Notes under the pieces: generated by a model
What the model saw: the letters and a program-made list of their open reading frames with translations, nothing else
Databases searched by the model: none
What the model was told of the DNA's origin: nothing
Source of the DNA: JAGXTF01 sp044224315
GTDB taxonomy: Bacteria > Bacteroidota > Bacteroidia > NS11-12g > UBA955
Length of the DNA stretch: 64,000 nt
Assembly: GCA_044224315.1 (NCBI GenBank)
Contig: JBGAKR010000002.1
Span: 620,001-684,000 of the forward strand
Direction: 5' to 3'
In this document: positions 53,388-60,550 of the stretch, in pieces
How the letters are laid out: each line of letters starts with the position of its first letter
Numbering within the stretch: position 1 is the stretch's first letter
Made by a program: the position numbers and the translations under genes

Positions 53388-53917
53388 GCACCCCCGTTCA
53401 ATATCAATCCATAGCAGGTCTGCCCTTTCCCATGCTGGCCGCAGCCGATGAAAAAGGCTTATGTATGCTGCATTTTTTAAATGAAAATTATGTCGACGAT
53501 CATTTGCAAAAATTAGCTACTAAAAACCAATGGGAAATGCAAAATACAGGTTCGGATATTTTACAAAAAACCGCGCATGAATTGCAATTGTATTTTGCAG
53601 GTAAATTAAAAGATTTCAGCATTCCCCTTTCATTTTATGGTACCCCATTTCAGCAAAAAGTATGGGAGGCTTTGTTGCAAATTCCGTATGGCCAAATCCG
53701 CAGTTATGCCCAGCAAACCGCCATCCTGGGCAATCCCCTGGCCATACGGGCAGTAGCCACCGCCAATGGCGACAATCCCATAGCCATACTGGTTCCCTGC
53801 CACCGCGTAATAGGCAGCAACGGAGCCCTCACCGGCTATGCCGGCGGCCTGGATAAGAAAAAATTTCTATTGGAATTGGAAATGCAAAACACACCCAGAG
53901 AAGGGAGTTTGTTTTAA
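53384..53917 (+). CDS. ogt: Methylated-DNA-protein cysteine methyltransferase
   Basis: A 177-residue DNA repair protein (Ogt/MGMT) that transfers alkyl groups from O6-alkylguanine to its own cysteine. The acceptor is Cys139 in the PCHRVIG motif. The helix-turn-helix block PYGQIRSYAQQ and the AIRAVATANGDNPIAIL segment are typical. The start is TTG 53384, joined to the preceding stop as TTGA, so it is translated from the transporter transcript. Expected length. Confidence 0.96.
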   Translation: MSTPVQYQSIAGLPFPMLAAADEKGLCMLHFLNENYVDDHLQKLATKNQWEMQNTGSDILQKTAHELQLYFAGKLKDFSIPLSFYGTPFQQKVWEALLQIPYGQIRSYAQQTAILGNPLAIRAVATANGDNPIAILVPCHRVIGSNGALTGYAGGLDKKKFLLELEMQNTPREGSLF

Positions 53918-53945
53918 TAATAAATAAATTTATCCCATGTGATTT

Positions 53946-54109
53946 CCAATCCCAAAACCGTAGGGGTCTGTCGCGACAGACCCTTACAGTTTTGGAGTGA
54001 TTCAGGAAAGTCAGGACGCTATCAAACCTGTAACTAGGCGTTTGGTCTGCACTATCGCAAGGCAAGAACACAAGACCGAACCGCGGGATTGGGGATAGTG
54101 TTTTGGGAG
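53946..54109. repeat. Structured element with nested inverted repeats
   Basis: A near-perfect ~22-bp inverted repeat at 53952-53995 (centre GGGTCTGTCG/CGACAGACCC, arms CCAAAAC/GTTTTGG). Outer complementary parts: CCAATCCC at 53946 with GGGATTGG at about 54086, and a CACTATC...GATAGTG pair near 54045-54100; TCCCAAAAC with GTTTTGGGA at 54101-54109. The 290-bp gap has no gene. It looks like a miniature mobile element or a folded RNA. Confidence 0.5.
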
Positions 54110-54207
54110 AACACCAACAGCAGGAGGAAAGGATTACAATTTCAAACAATTCGAATTCACCGTTATAAAAGCATCTCAATTCATAAACCCTAACAGTCGG
54201 GGAGCGG

Positions 54208-54654
54208 TTATAGTACCCTGTGTTCCCAATTTAAAATTAATTTAGACAATTCTGCAATTTCCTTATCATTTTCTCCCACATCCAAGTCTGACAAATAATG
54301 CTGCACAAATTCATATTCGCTTTCATTCTTAATCCCTTTCTTTTTGACTCGATTGATTTTCTTATTTCCGCTACTTAATTCGGATAAAGATATTCCACGT
54401 TCTTTTATAAAGGTATAAAAGTCACTTACGGTTTGTTTGTTCTTTTCGTTTAATAGTGGCGTTATGAAATCTGCCATTAAACCATATTCAACTTTTTTTA
54501 GGTCTACTTCATTTAATAATATAATACGAAATTTAGACATTTCGTAATCAAAATAATTGGGTGTAATAATATTGTTTTTCGTATTCCAATATTTGCAAAA
54601 TTCAGTAAATACATCAAAAATGTATATCAATCGTTCTTTTTTTTTACTTTCCAT
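54208..54654 (-). CDS. Hypothetical protein in the accessory patch
   Basis: A 148-residue protein rich in Lys, Glu, Ile and Asn, probably helical, with no signal, transmembrane helix or known motif. A TAATTTTG box lies four bases before the start (54659-54666), the same arrangement as for known genes here, so it is probably expressed. AT-rich DNA, unlike the neighbouring housekeeping genes, with structured repeats on both sides. It could be a recent insertion. Not recognised. Confidence 0.6.
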   Translation of the reverse strand: MESKKKERLIYIFDVFTEFCKYWNTKNNIITPNYFDYEMSKFRIILLNEVDLKKVEYGLMADFITPLLNEKNKQTVSDFYTFIKERGISLSELSSGNKKINRVKKKGIKNESEYEFVQHYLSDLDVGENDKEIAELSKLILNWEHRVL

Positions 54655-54658
54655 TACG

Positions 54659-54666
54659 CAAAATTA
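54659..54666 (-). promoter_or_regulatory. Putative -7 box (TAATTTTG) of the hypothetical gene 54208-54654
   Basis: An exact TAnnTTTG match, four bases before the ATG at 54654 on the minus strand. Confidence 0.45.
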
Positions 54667-54678
54667 ATTTTTTTTCCT

Positions 54679-54762
54679 GTTGGTCTTCCTCCCCACCCAT
54701 CCAATCCCCCCGCCCTCTCGCGGTCCGGTCTTATGCGACGGATAGCAGCCCGGCCGACCAAC
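54679..54762. repeat. GC-rich block with terminal inverted repeat GTTGGTC/GACCAAC
   Basis: Seven-base perfect complementary ends bound ~84 bp of G/C-rich sequence containing CGGATAGCAGCCCGGCC. The GC content contrasts with the AT-rich surroundings. It may be a dispersed repeat. Confidence 0.45.
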
Positions 54763-55281
54763 CACTTTGTGTATTCCAATATACTCAATTTCATACCAAT
54801 TTTTACTTCAAACAACCCTAAGTTTATCCCTTCGAAAATAGGAATTGTCTGGCATATTTCAAAAAACAAATCCAAGTGCACGTTATGGAGTGGGCTACCA
54901 TTCCCATAATTCGACAGAAATACAGGCAATTACTACAACTGAATTCATCTATTCCTACAGAGTTTTTAAAATGAAATCCCTATATTTGAATAACGAGATT
55001 TAAGCCAATTCTAAACATACAAGGCTACACCATACCCAACAAAGGTTTCTCTCGCATTTATCCCACCTTTCTCTCAGGTTTCTCCCGCGTTTCTCCCACC
55101 CAAAAGCCTACCTAGAGGTTACCCAGAGTTATGGATAATAACATACGCACTCCAATAATGCCTGAGGCATGAATTCACTTCATTCCTTAAACTACTTCCC
55201 TCCTTTCATCGAAAACCCCTTTCACCCAATCCCATTCGTTTTGCATTTACAGCCAAAAACTATATTTTGCACAACCTTTCT

Positions 55282-57327
55282 ATGAAAAATAGCCTCGTTT
55301 TTTCAACCCTCACCGCCCTGCTGGCCCTGGCTTGCAATAGCAACAAAAATGCAAACGAAACCTCCGGGCCCGATCCCCTGGCAGCGCATATCGACAGTAC
55401 GGTAAACCCGGGTGCCGACTTTTTTCTGTTTGCCAACGGCAAATGGTTTAAACAAAACCCCATTCCGGCCAGCGAAATGTCGAACGGATTGTGGCAGATT
55501 ATAGGCGATACCATCAATGCACAAATCCGCAGCATTTGCGAATCATCGGCAAGTATGAAGGATGCCGAAAAAGGCAGTAACAAACAAAAAATAGGCGATT
55601 TTTATTACAGCGGTATGGACAGTACCACCATTAATAAAAATGGATTAAGCAGCCTGAAACCCGAGCTGGACGCCATAAATAAAATAGCCACGGCCGATGA
55701 TATTATAAAATTTGCAGCCCATTTACACCAATATGTAGGGGCTCCTTTTTTTAATTTTTATGTTGGGCAGGACGATAAAAACAGCGAACAAAATGTACTG
55801 TTTATTTCGCAAGGCGGACTGAGTTTGCCCGACCGCAACTACTATTTTGACGACGACCAGCGCGCGCAAGACAATCGCAATTTATTTAAAAATCACCTCA
55901 AAAATGCGTTCACCATTTTGGGCCAGGATGAGAAAACTGCTGTAGCCAATGCAGCCAATTTGATGCAGCTGGAAAGCAGTATGGCCAAGGCTTCGCGCAA
56001 ACGCGAAGACACCCGCGATCCGCAAAAAAATTACAACAAAATGGGGGTTGAAGAATTGCAAAAAAATTGTCCGGATTTTAATTGGTCTATGTTTTTGCGC
56101 GAAATGGGTGTAGAAAAAACCGAAACCGTAATTGTGGGTCAGCCCGAATACCTGAAAGCCTTGAGCAGCCTGATTAAAATCAAACCCTTAGAGGATTGGA
56201 AAAACTATTTCCGCTACCAATTATTGCACGGTACCAGCCAATATTTGGATGATAAAACCTATATGGAATTTTTTGATTTTTACACCAAAACCCTGCGCGG
56301 TGTAAAAGAAGCAAAACCAAGGTGGAAAAGGGTGGTAGGCCAAACCAATTCATCCTTGGGCGAATTAATCGGACAGGTTTATGTAGCAGAATATTTACCC
56401 AAAGGCACCAAAGAAAAATTGCAGGAAATAGGCAATGCCATTCGCGAAGTATACGCCGAACACATAAAAAACCTGGATTGGATGAGCAGCGTAACCAAAG
56501 AAAAAGCATTGAAAAAACTCAGCTCCATTATGATGAAAATGGGTTACCCCGACAAGTGGAAAGACATGAGTAAAATGCAGATTGACCGTAACTCTTACGT
56601 GCGCAATGTAATGGCCGCCAACAAATGGAGCAGCGATTATAACCTGGCCAAATTGGGCAAACCCGTAGACCGCGCCGAGTGGAATATGCAACCCCAAACC
56701 TATAATGCATATTACAACCCATCTAACAACGAAATTGTAATACCTGGTTGCAATATTATTGTACCTGGTTTTGAAAGAAAACTGGCCGATGATGCCATAT
56801 TGTATTCAATTATTGGAGGCAGCACAATTGGACATGAAATCACCCACGGATTTGACGACCAGGGCAGCCAATACGATGAAAAAGGCAACCTGAACGACTG
56901 GTGGACCGCAGAAGATAAAACCAAATTTAAAGCCAAAACCCAGGGCATTGTAGACCAGTTTAACGCATACATAGCCGTGGATAGCCTGCACATAAACGGC
57001 GAATTAACCCAGGGCGAAAACATTGCCGATTTGGGTGGAATTGTAATGGGTTACGAAGCATTCAAAAAAACCAGCCAGTACAAAAACAAAACAGTTATTG
57101 CCGGCCTAAACCCCGACCAGCGTTTCTTTTTAGGCTACGCATTTGCCTGGATGATCAACGATCGCCCCGAAAACATAGCCAACCAGGTGCGCAGCAACGA
57201 ACACAGCCCCGCCAAATTCAGGGTATTAGGACCCTTATCCAACATGCCCGAATTCTACACCACCTTTGGCATCAAAAAAGGCGATGCCATGTGGAGAGAA
57301 GAAAAAGACAGGGTAAAAATCTGGTAG
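55282..57327 (+). CDS. M13 family zinc metallopeptidase, lipoprotein (PepO/neprilysin-like)
   Basis: A 681-residue protein from ATG 55282; five upstream in-frame codons are less likely. Lipoprotein signal ends in ALAC (Cys18). The peptidase M13 N-domain runs through to about 430. The catalytic domain has NAYYNPSNNEIVIPG, HEITH at 518-522 and Glu579 in ENIADLGG; together they hold the zinc. These peptidases cleave small peptides, and the enzyme is likely periplasmic or surface-anchored. Length fits the family. No operon partner. Confidence 0.96.
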   Translation: MKNSLVFSTLTALLALACNSNKNANETSGPDPLAAHIDSTVNPGADFFLFANGKWFKQNPIPASEMSNGLWQIIGDTINAQIRSICESSASMKDAEKGSNKQKIGDFYYSGMDSTTINKNGLSSLKPELDAINKIATADDIIKFAAHLHQYVGAPFFNFYVGQDDKNSEQNVLFISQGGLSLPDRNYYFDDDQRAQDNRNLFKNHLKNAFTILGQDEKTAVANAANLMQLESSMAKASRKREDTRDPQKNYNKMGVEELQKNCPDFNWSMFLREMGVEKTETVIVGQPEYLKALSSLIKIKPLEDWKNYFRYQLLHGTSQYLDDKTYMEFFDFYTKTLRGVKEAKPRWKRVVGQTNSSLGELIGQVYVAEYLPKGTKEKLQEIGNAIREVYAEHIKNLDWMSSVTKEKALKKLSSIMMKMGYPDKWKDMSKMQIDRNSYVRNVMAANKWSSDYNLAKLGKPVDRAEWNMQPQTYNAYYNPSNNEIVIPGCNIIVPGFERKLADDAILYSIIGGSTIGHEITHGFDDQGSQYDEKGNLNDWWTAEDKTKFKAKTQGIVDQFNAYIAVDSLHINGELTQGENIADLGGIVMGYEAFKKTSQYKNKTVIAGLNPDQRFFLGYAFAWMINDRPENIANQVRSNEHSPAKFRVLGPLSNMPEFYTTFGIKKGDAMWREEKDRVKIW

Positions 57328-57334
57328 GTTTTAG

Positions 57335-57362
57335 TTGACAGTTGACAGTGTACAGTTGACAG
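57335..57362 (+). repeat. Heptanucleotide tandem repeat (TTGACAG x4)
   Basis: Four contiguous 7-base units: TTGACAG, TTGACAG, TGTACAG, TTGACAG, starting eight bases after the M13 peptidase stop. Matches the TTNACAG units at 15106-15126. Confidence 0.85.
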
Positions 57363-57379
57363 TTTTTTAATCCGTAGAA

Positions 57380-57494
57380 TTATTTGCAAATATAAAATCC
57401 CGTAGGGATGACATATTTGATAGAAACCGCAAAGCCCCATTGGGTATACGTTTTTTCATATAAAATTATTTGCATTTATATAATCCCGTAGAAA
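57380..57494 (+). repeat. Two copies of a ~29-bp A/T-rich repeat with CCCGTAG
   Basis: TTATTTGCA-NATATA-AATCCCGTAG occurs at about 57380-57409 and again at about 57466-57494, with a few base differences. The 86-bp spacing and intergenic place suggest a dispersed repeat family. Confidence 0.6.
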
Positions 57495-57521
57495 TAAAAC
57501 AAAATTCGGAATGCCGTTTTC

Positions 57522-57549
57522 ATTCACAATTCATAATTCACCATTCATA
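57522..57549 (+). repeat. Heptanucleotide tandem repeat (ATTCAYM x4)
   Basis: Four contiguous 7-base units: ATTCACA, ATTCATA, ATTCACC, ATTCATA. The same unit type is at 15175-15209, again near the 3' end of a minus-strand gene. Confidence 0.8.
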
Positions 57550-57583
57550 ATTGGCTGTTAATTCTACATTTTCCATTCAAACC

Positions 57584-57985
57584 TCACCCCAACCTTTCCC
57601 TCAGCCAATCCGGAACATCCATTTTTTTTCTTTCCGTATAATCAAACGTAACCAGCACATCCTTCGCTTCGGCCGCTATTTCTTCATTGTCGTTCCACAG
57701 CGTGTGATGCAAGGTAATGCTGCTATTTCCAATTTTTTCCAACTCGGTTTTTATTCTAACATGGCCCGGATAAAACAGATTGGCTTTAAAATCGCAATGC
57801 GTGGAGGCTAATACAAAACCAAAACCAGTATCATCCGGTTTAGAGGCCAGGCCCAGGCTTTCCCAGAATTCAATACGGGCGGTTTGTACGTATTTCAAAA
57901 ACGCCACATTATTGATATGGCCATACAAATCCATATCGCCCCAATCGATGCGAATTTGCAGGGTAATTGAATATTTTTCTGCCAA
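57584..57985 (-). CDS. Acyl-CoA thioesterase, 4HBT (hotdog) family
   Basis: A 133-residue hotdog-fold protein. The 4HBT signature lies near the start: DWGDMDLYGHINN with the catalytic Asp, then FLKYVQTARIEFW. C-terminal strands (TLWNDNEEIAAEAKDVLVTFD) complete the fold. Start chosen as TTG 57985, five bases after the DUF1761 stop; the frame runs 62 codons further, but those overlap the DUF1761 gene in another frame. The family cleaves acyl-CoA or acyl-ACP thioesters. Substrate not known. Confidence 0.88.
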   Translation of the reverse strand: MAEKYSITLQIRIDWGDMDLYGHINNVAFLKYVQTARIEFWESLGLASKPDDTGFGFVLASTHCDFKANLFYPGHVRIKTELEKIGNSSITLHHTLWNDNEEIAAEAKDVLVTFDYTERKKMDVPDWLRERLG

Positions 57986-57990
57986 TTTTT

Positions 57991-58416
57991 TTAGCGCCAA
58001 AGACCCAAAATCAGCGAAGCGGCAATAACACCAGCGGTATGGTATCCGGCGTCCAGGGCCAGCAGTTTCATGCTGCGTTTTACCCAGGTATAGGTAATGC
58101 CAATGGTGGCCCATGAAATACACAAACCAATGAGTGCACCCATTTTTAAGGCCGAGGCAAAATTGATACAACCTGTTACAAAAATGATGTAGCTTAGTGC
58201 AAACGTGATTACCAGGGTATAAATAAATGTACCAATCATCATTCCGCCCAACTCTTTTGCACCAGGTCTTTCGAGTTTATAGCCGGTTTTTTCTACCTCC
58301 TGCATCCAGGGTTTGCCAAATAGTATAGAGAACCAGGCCGAGCCTATTATCCAATACACCAGCGCGGCCACAGCCAATGCCAGAAAATTTTGGTCTTGTA
58401 AGTATTGATTAAACAT
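57991..58416 (-). CDS. DUF1761 family membrane protein
   Basis: A 141-residue protein from ATG 58416 (31 further in-frame codons upstream lack support). Four transmembrane segments are visible (about 11-32, 59-78, 85-103, 120-137). The FSILFGKPWMQEV segment after the first span is the family's typical loop. Members are small bacterial membrane proteins of unknown role. It precedes the thioesterase by five bases, so they are co-transcribed. Confidence 0.85.
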   Translation of the reverse strand: MFNQYLQDQNFLALAVAALVYWIIGSAWFSILFGKPWMQEVEKTGYKLERPGAKELGGMMIGTFIYTLVITFALSYIIFVTGCINFASALKMGALIGLCISWATIGITYTWVKRSMKLLALDAGYHTAGVIAASLILGLWR

Positions 58417-58571
58417 ATTTTTTTGAGAGGCAATATAGCAATTTTTTATATGTCGGCAAGTTTTGGCAGTATTTGAAATGCCACATCCGTTAATCCGAAA
58501 ATATAGCATAACTTGCAGGCCTTATTTCACGCGGTATCTACAATATTACAAGAGGGGCAAGATTAGAGGTG

Positions 58572-59528
58572 ATGCGCACGCTTGAATCCGGATTGGACAA
58601 GCAGGTGAACAAATATTTGTTACCCATTGAAGACCTCTGGCAACCAGCCGATTTTTTGCCCGATTCACGTTCGGAAAATTTCATGGCCGAGGTGGCCGAA
58701 CTACGCCAGGAAGCTTTAGAGCTCGATTATGATTTCTGGATTGTACTCATAGGCGATATGATTACCGAAGAAGCCCTGCCAAGCTATGAAAGCTGGCTAA
58801 TGGGGGTGGAAGGTATTGAACAGCAGGGTCGCAACATCTGGTCAGACTGGGTGCGGCAATGGACTGCTGAGGAAAATCGCCATGGCGATGTGCTTAACAA
58901 ATTTATTTACCTCAGTGGCCGTGTAAACATGCGCGAAGTGGAGCTTTCCACACAGTACCTGATTGCAGATGGTTTTGACCTGGGCCTGGACATGGATCCT
59001 TATAAAAATTTTATGTACACCAGCTTTCAGGAGTTGGCTACGCATATTTCGCATAAAAGGGTATCCGAAATCGCAGCAAAAAAAGGCAATTTCCGACTGG
59101 CCAAAATGTGCCGCACCATTGCCGGCGACGAAATGCGCCACCACCTGGCCTACCGCGAGTTTGTAAAACAAATTTTGGAGATTGATGCTTCTGAAATGGT
59201 ATGTGCTTTTGGCGATATGATGCGCAAAAAAATTGCCATGCCTGCCAATTTACTGCGGCAAAGTGGTGAAAGCAGGGGCGAGTCTTTTGAACCCTTTTCA
59301 AATGCCGCACAACGCCTGGGTGTTTATACCAGCAACGATTACATACAAATTTTGCGCATACTCAATGCCCATTGGGAAATAGACAAACTGCGCGGATTGA
59401 ATGACAATGCAGAAAAAGACCGCGAATTTTTATTGACACTCCCCGAAAGATTACAAAAATTATCCGATCGTATAAAAATACCGCAAACCGTTACCCACTT
59501 TAAATGGGTTGACCCCTGGGGGATGTAA
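58572..59528 (+). CDS. Acyl-ACP desaturase-like di-iron protein
   Basis: A 318-residue ferritin-like protein from ATG 58572 (a GTG immediately upstream is possible). Two di-iron motifs match the plant-type acyl-ACP desaturase family: EENRHGD with Glu100 and His104, and DEMRHHLAY with Glu187 and His190. Helices before each supply further Glu ligands (ITEEALPSYE, FQELATHISH). The family introduces a double bond into acyl chains on ACP using oxygen and ferredoxin. A bacterial member probably adjusts membrane fluidity. No ferredoxin is adjacent. Confidence 0.9.
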   Translation: MRTLESGLDKQVNKYLLPIEDLWQPADFLPDSRSENFMAEVAELRQEALELDYDFWIVLIGDMITEEALPSYESWLMGVEGIEQQGRNIWSDWVRQWTAEENRHGDVLNKFIYLSGRVNMREVELSTQYLIADGFDLGLDMDPYKNFMYTSFQELATHISHKRVSEIAAKKGNFRLAKMCRTIAGDEMRHHLAYREFVKQILEIDASEMVCAFGDMMRKKIAMPANLLRQSGESRGESFEPFSNAAQRLGVYTSNDYIQILRILNAHWEIDKLRGLNDNAEKDREFLLTLPERLQKLSDRIKIPQTVTHFKWVDPWGM

Positions 59529-59602
59529 AATAAAACGAAACAGGCGTAAAGCCTGATTATTGGGGTAAGTCCGAATTAGAATTTAGCCTCCGGTCCAAAC
59601 TC

Positions 59603-60286
59603 TCATTCGGACATTTCAAAAAAACCAGTATCGGGTAATTTATCTCCAAAAGGTGGGGTTACTGAAGCCAATTTGTGTACCCTTATACCTGTATTGCTTT
59701 CGATATGCGACACAATTTCATCGGCCTGATTATCCAATGCATTGATAAGGCTGGTGGGTATTTCAGGAAAATCTTCACGGTCCAGATTCAAAGTTTCAAT
59801 TCCGTTTAGATACAAACTGGATAAATGCCATTGCAACACCGCATCATAATCTCCATTGGGCATTACAGGTATGCGGTATAGTGGTACCGATTTGCTGCAT
59901 GAGTTGCAAACAACTGCACTTTCTCTCGAAAATAATAGAGAGGTAAGGGTATATGATTCCGGATGTGAACAGGTGCAGGCACTATCCGTTTGCTGATATT
60001 CGGTGCCTACAATTTCGCGATTGATTTTGCTGCCGGAAATCTTTTCGAGTTTCTTTATCTGATTGGTTACAGCCAGGGTATTGTTTTTCTTATTGAGTGA
60101 TGTTTTTTCAAGGGTATAAACAAATGCCATAATCAGATTTCCCTCCACACATTGGGTATTAAATCCTCCCTGCACCTGTATCTGACCACTCTTTCGATAC
60201 ATGGTCATTAACCAGTAAAATTCATCCAACAGTGCTCCGGTTGGATATTCGTTTTTGATTTCTAGCGTAAGTTTCTGAACGTACAT
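59603..60286 (-). CDS. DUF2310 family protein (zinc-ribbon-containing)
   Basis: A 227-residue protein from ATG 60286 (TTG 60292 also possible). A central zinc-ribbon-like segment has CTCSHPESYTL and CNSCSKSVPLYRIPV, the hallmark of DUF2310. It continues with VLQWHLSSLYLNGIETL and an IESNTGIRVHKL segment like the family's 'iE..tgip.yy.l'. The expected second CPxC pair near the C-terminus is missing. Members are proposed to bind nucleic acid, which is unproven. No clear operon partner. Confidence 0.75.
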   Translation of the reverse strand: MYVQKLTLEIKNEYPTGALLDEFYWLMTMYRKSGQIQVQGGFNTQCVEGNLIMAFVYTLEKTSLNKKNNTLAVTNQIKKLEKISGSKINREIVGTEYQQTDSACTCSHPESYTLTSLLFSRESAVVCNSCSKSVPLYRIPVMPNGDYDAVLQWHLSSLYLNGIETLNLDREDFPEIPTSLINALDNQADEIVSHIESNTGIRVHKLASVTPPFGDKLPDTGFFEMSE

Positions 60287-60530
60287 AGGCAATTGTTGTT
60301 TTGGTGTTCACACCAAACGATTGGGCCTTATATTTCATTGTGCCGAGTTATGCACATTTTTAAGTCCATTTATATACTAACGCGTTTAATTGTTTCATTC
60401 TCTTTGCCTGTCAGTGCGTTTTAGAATTGTCATAGAATTGTCAGTTCTAAAAACCATTAAATATGGCAAAATTTTATAGAAAACTGCAAAATACCCTTGC
60501 CCGATTCTTGGACGCTTAAAAACTGCTAAC

Positions 60531-60538
60531 TACCTTTA
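60531..60538 (+). promoter_or_regulatory. Putative polA promoter (TTG-N20-TACCTTTA)
   Basis: TACCTTTA at 60531-60538 is one base off the -7 consensus, and a TTG at 60508-60510 is 20 bases upstream. It ends 12 bases before ATG 60551. Confidence 0.4.
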
Positions 60539-60550
60539 CCCCTCTTAAAA

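Larger units (their letters stand above)
54655..55281. other. 627-bp intergenic patch: GC-rich repeat element, then AT-rich DNA and pyrimidine repeats
   Basis: At 54679-54762 an ~84-bp GC-rich block with matching ends GTTGGTC...GACCAAC. From 54780 to 55040 nothing identifiable. At 55047-55068 and 55079-55100 two similar 22-base pyrimidine units (TTTCTC...TCCCACC) lie 10 bases apart. A 91-codon minus frame across 54654-54929 is not supported. Confidence 0.5.

Noticed and set aside
54654..54929. A 91-codon minus frame upstream of the orphan gene
   Set aside because: It covers the GC-rich repeat block and the putative promoter of 54208-54654, and its translation is low-complexity (Arg/Gly-rich tail).
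57986..58171. N-terminal extension of the thioesterase frame
   Set aside because: It overlaps the DUF1761 gene in another frame; the hotdog fold begins after 57985.
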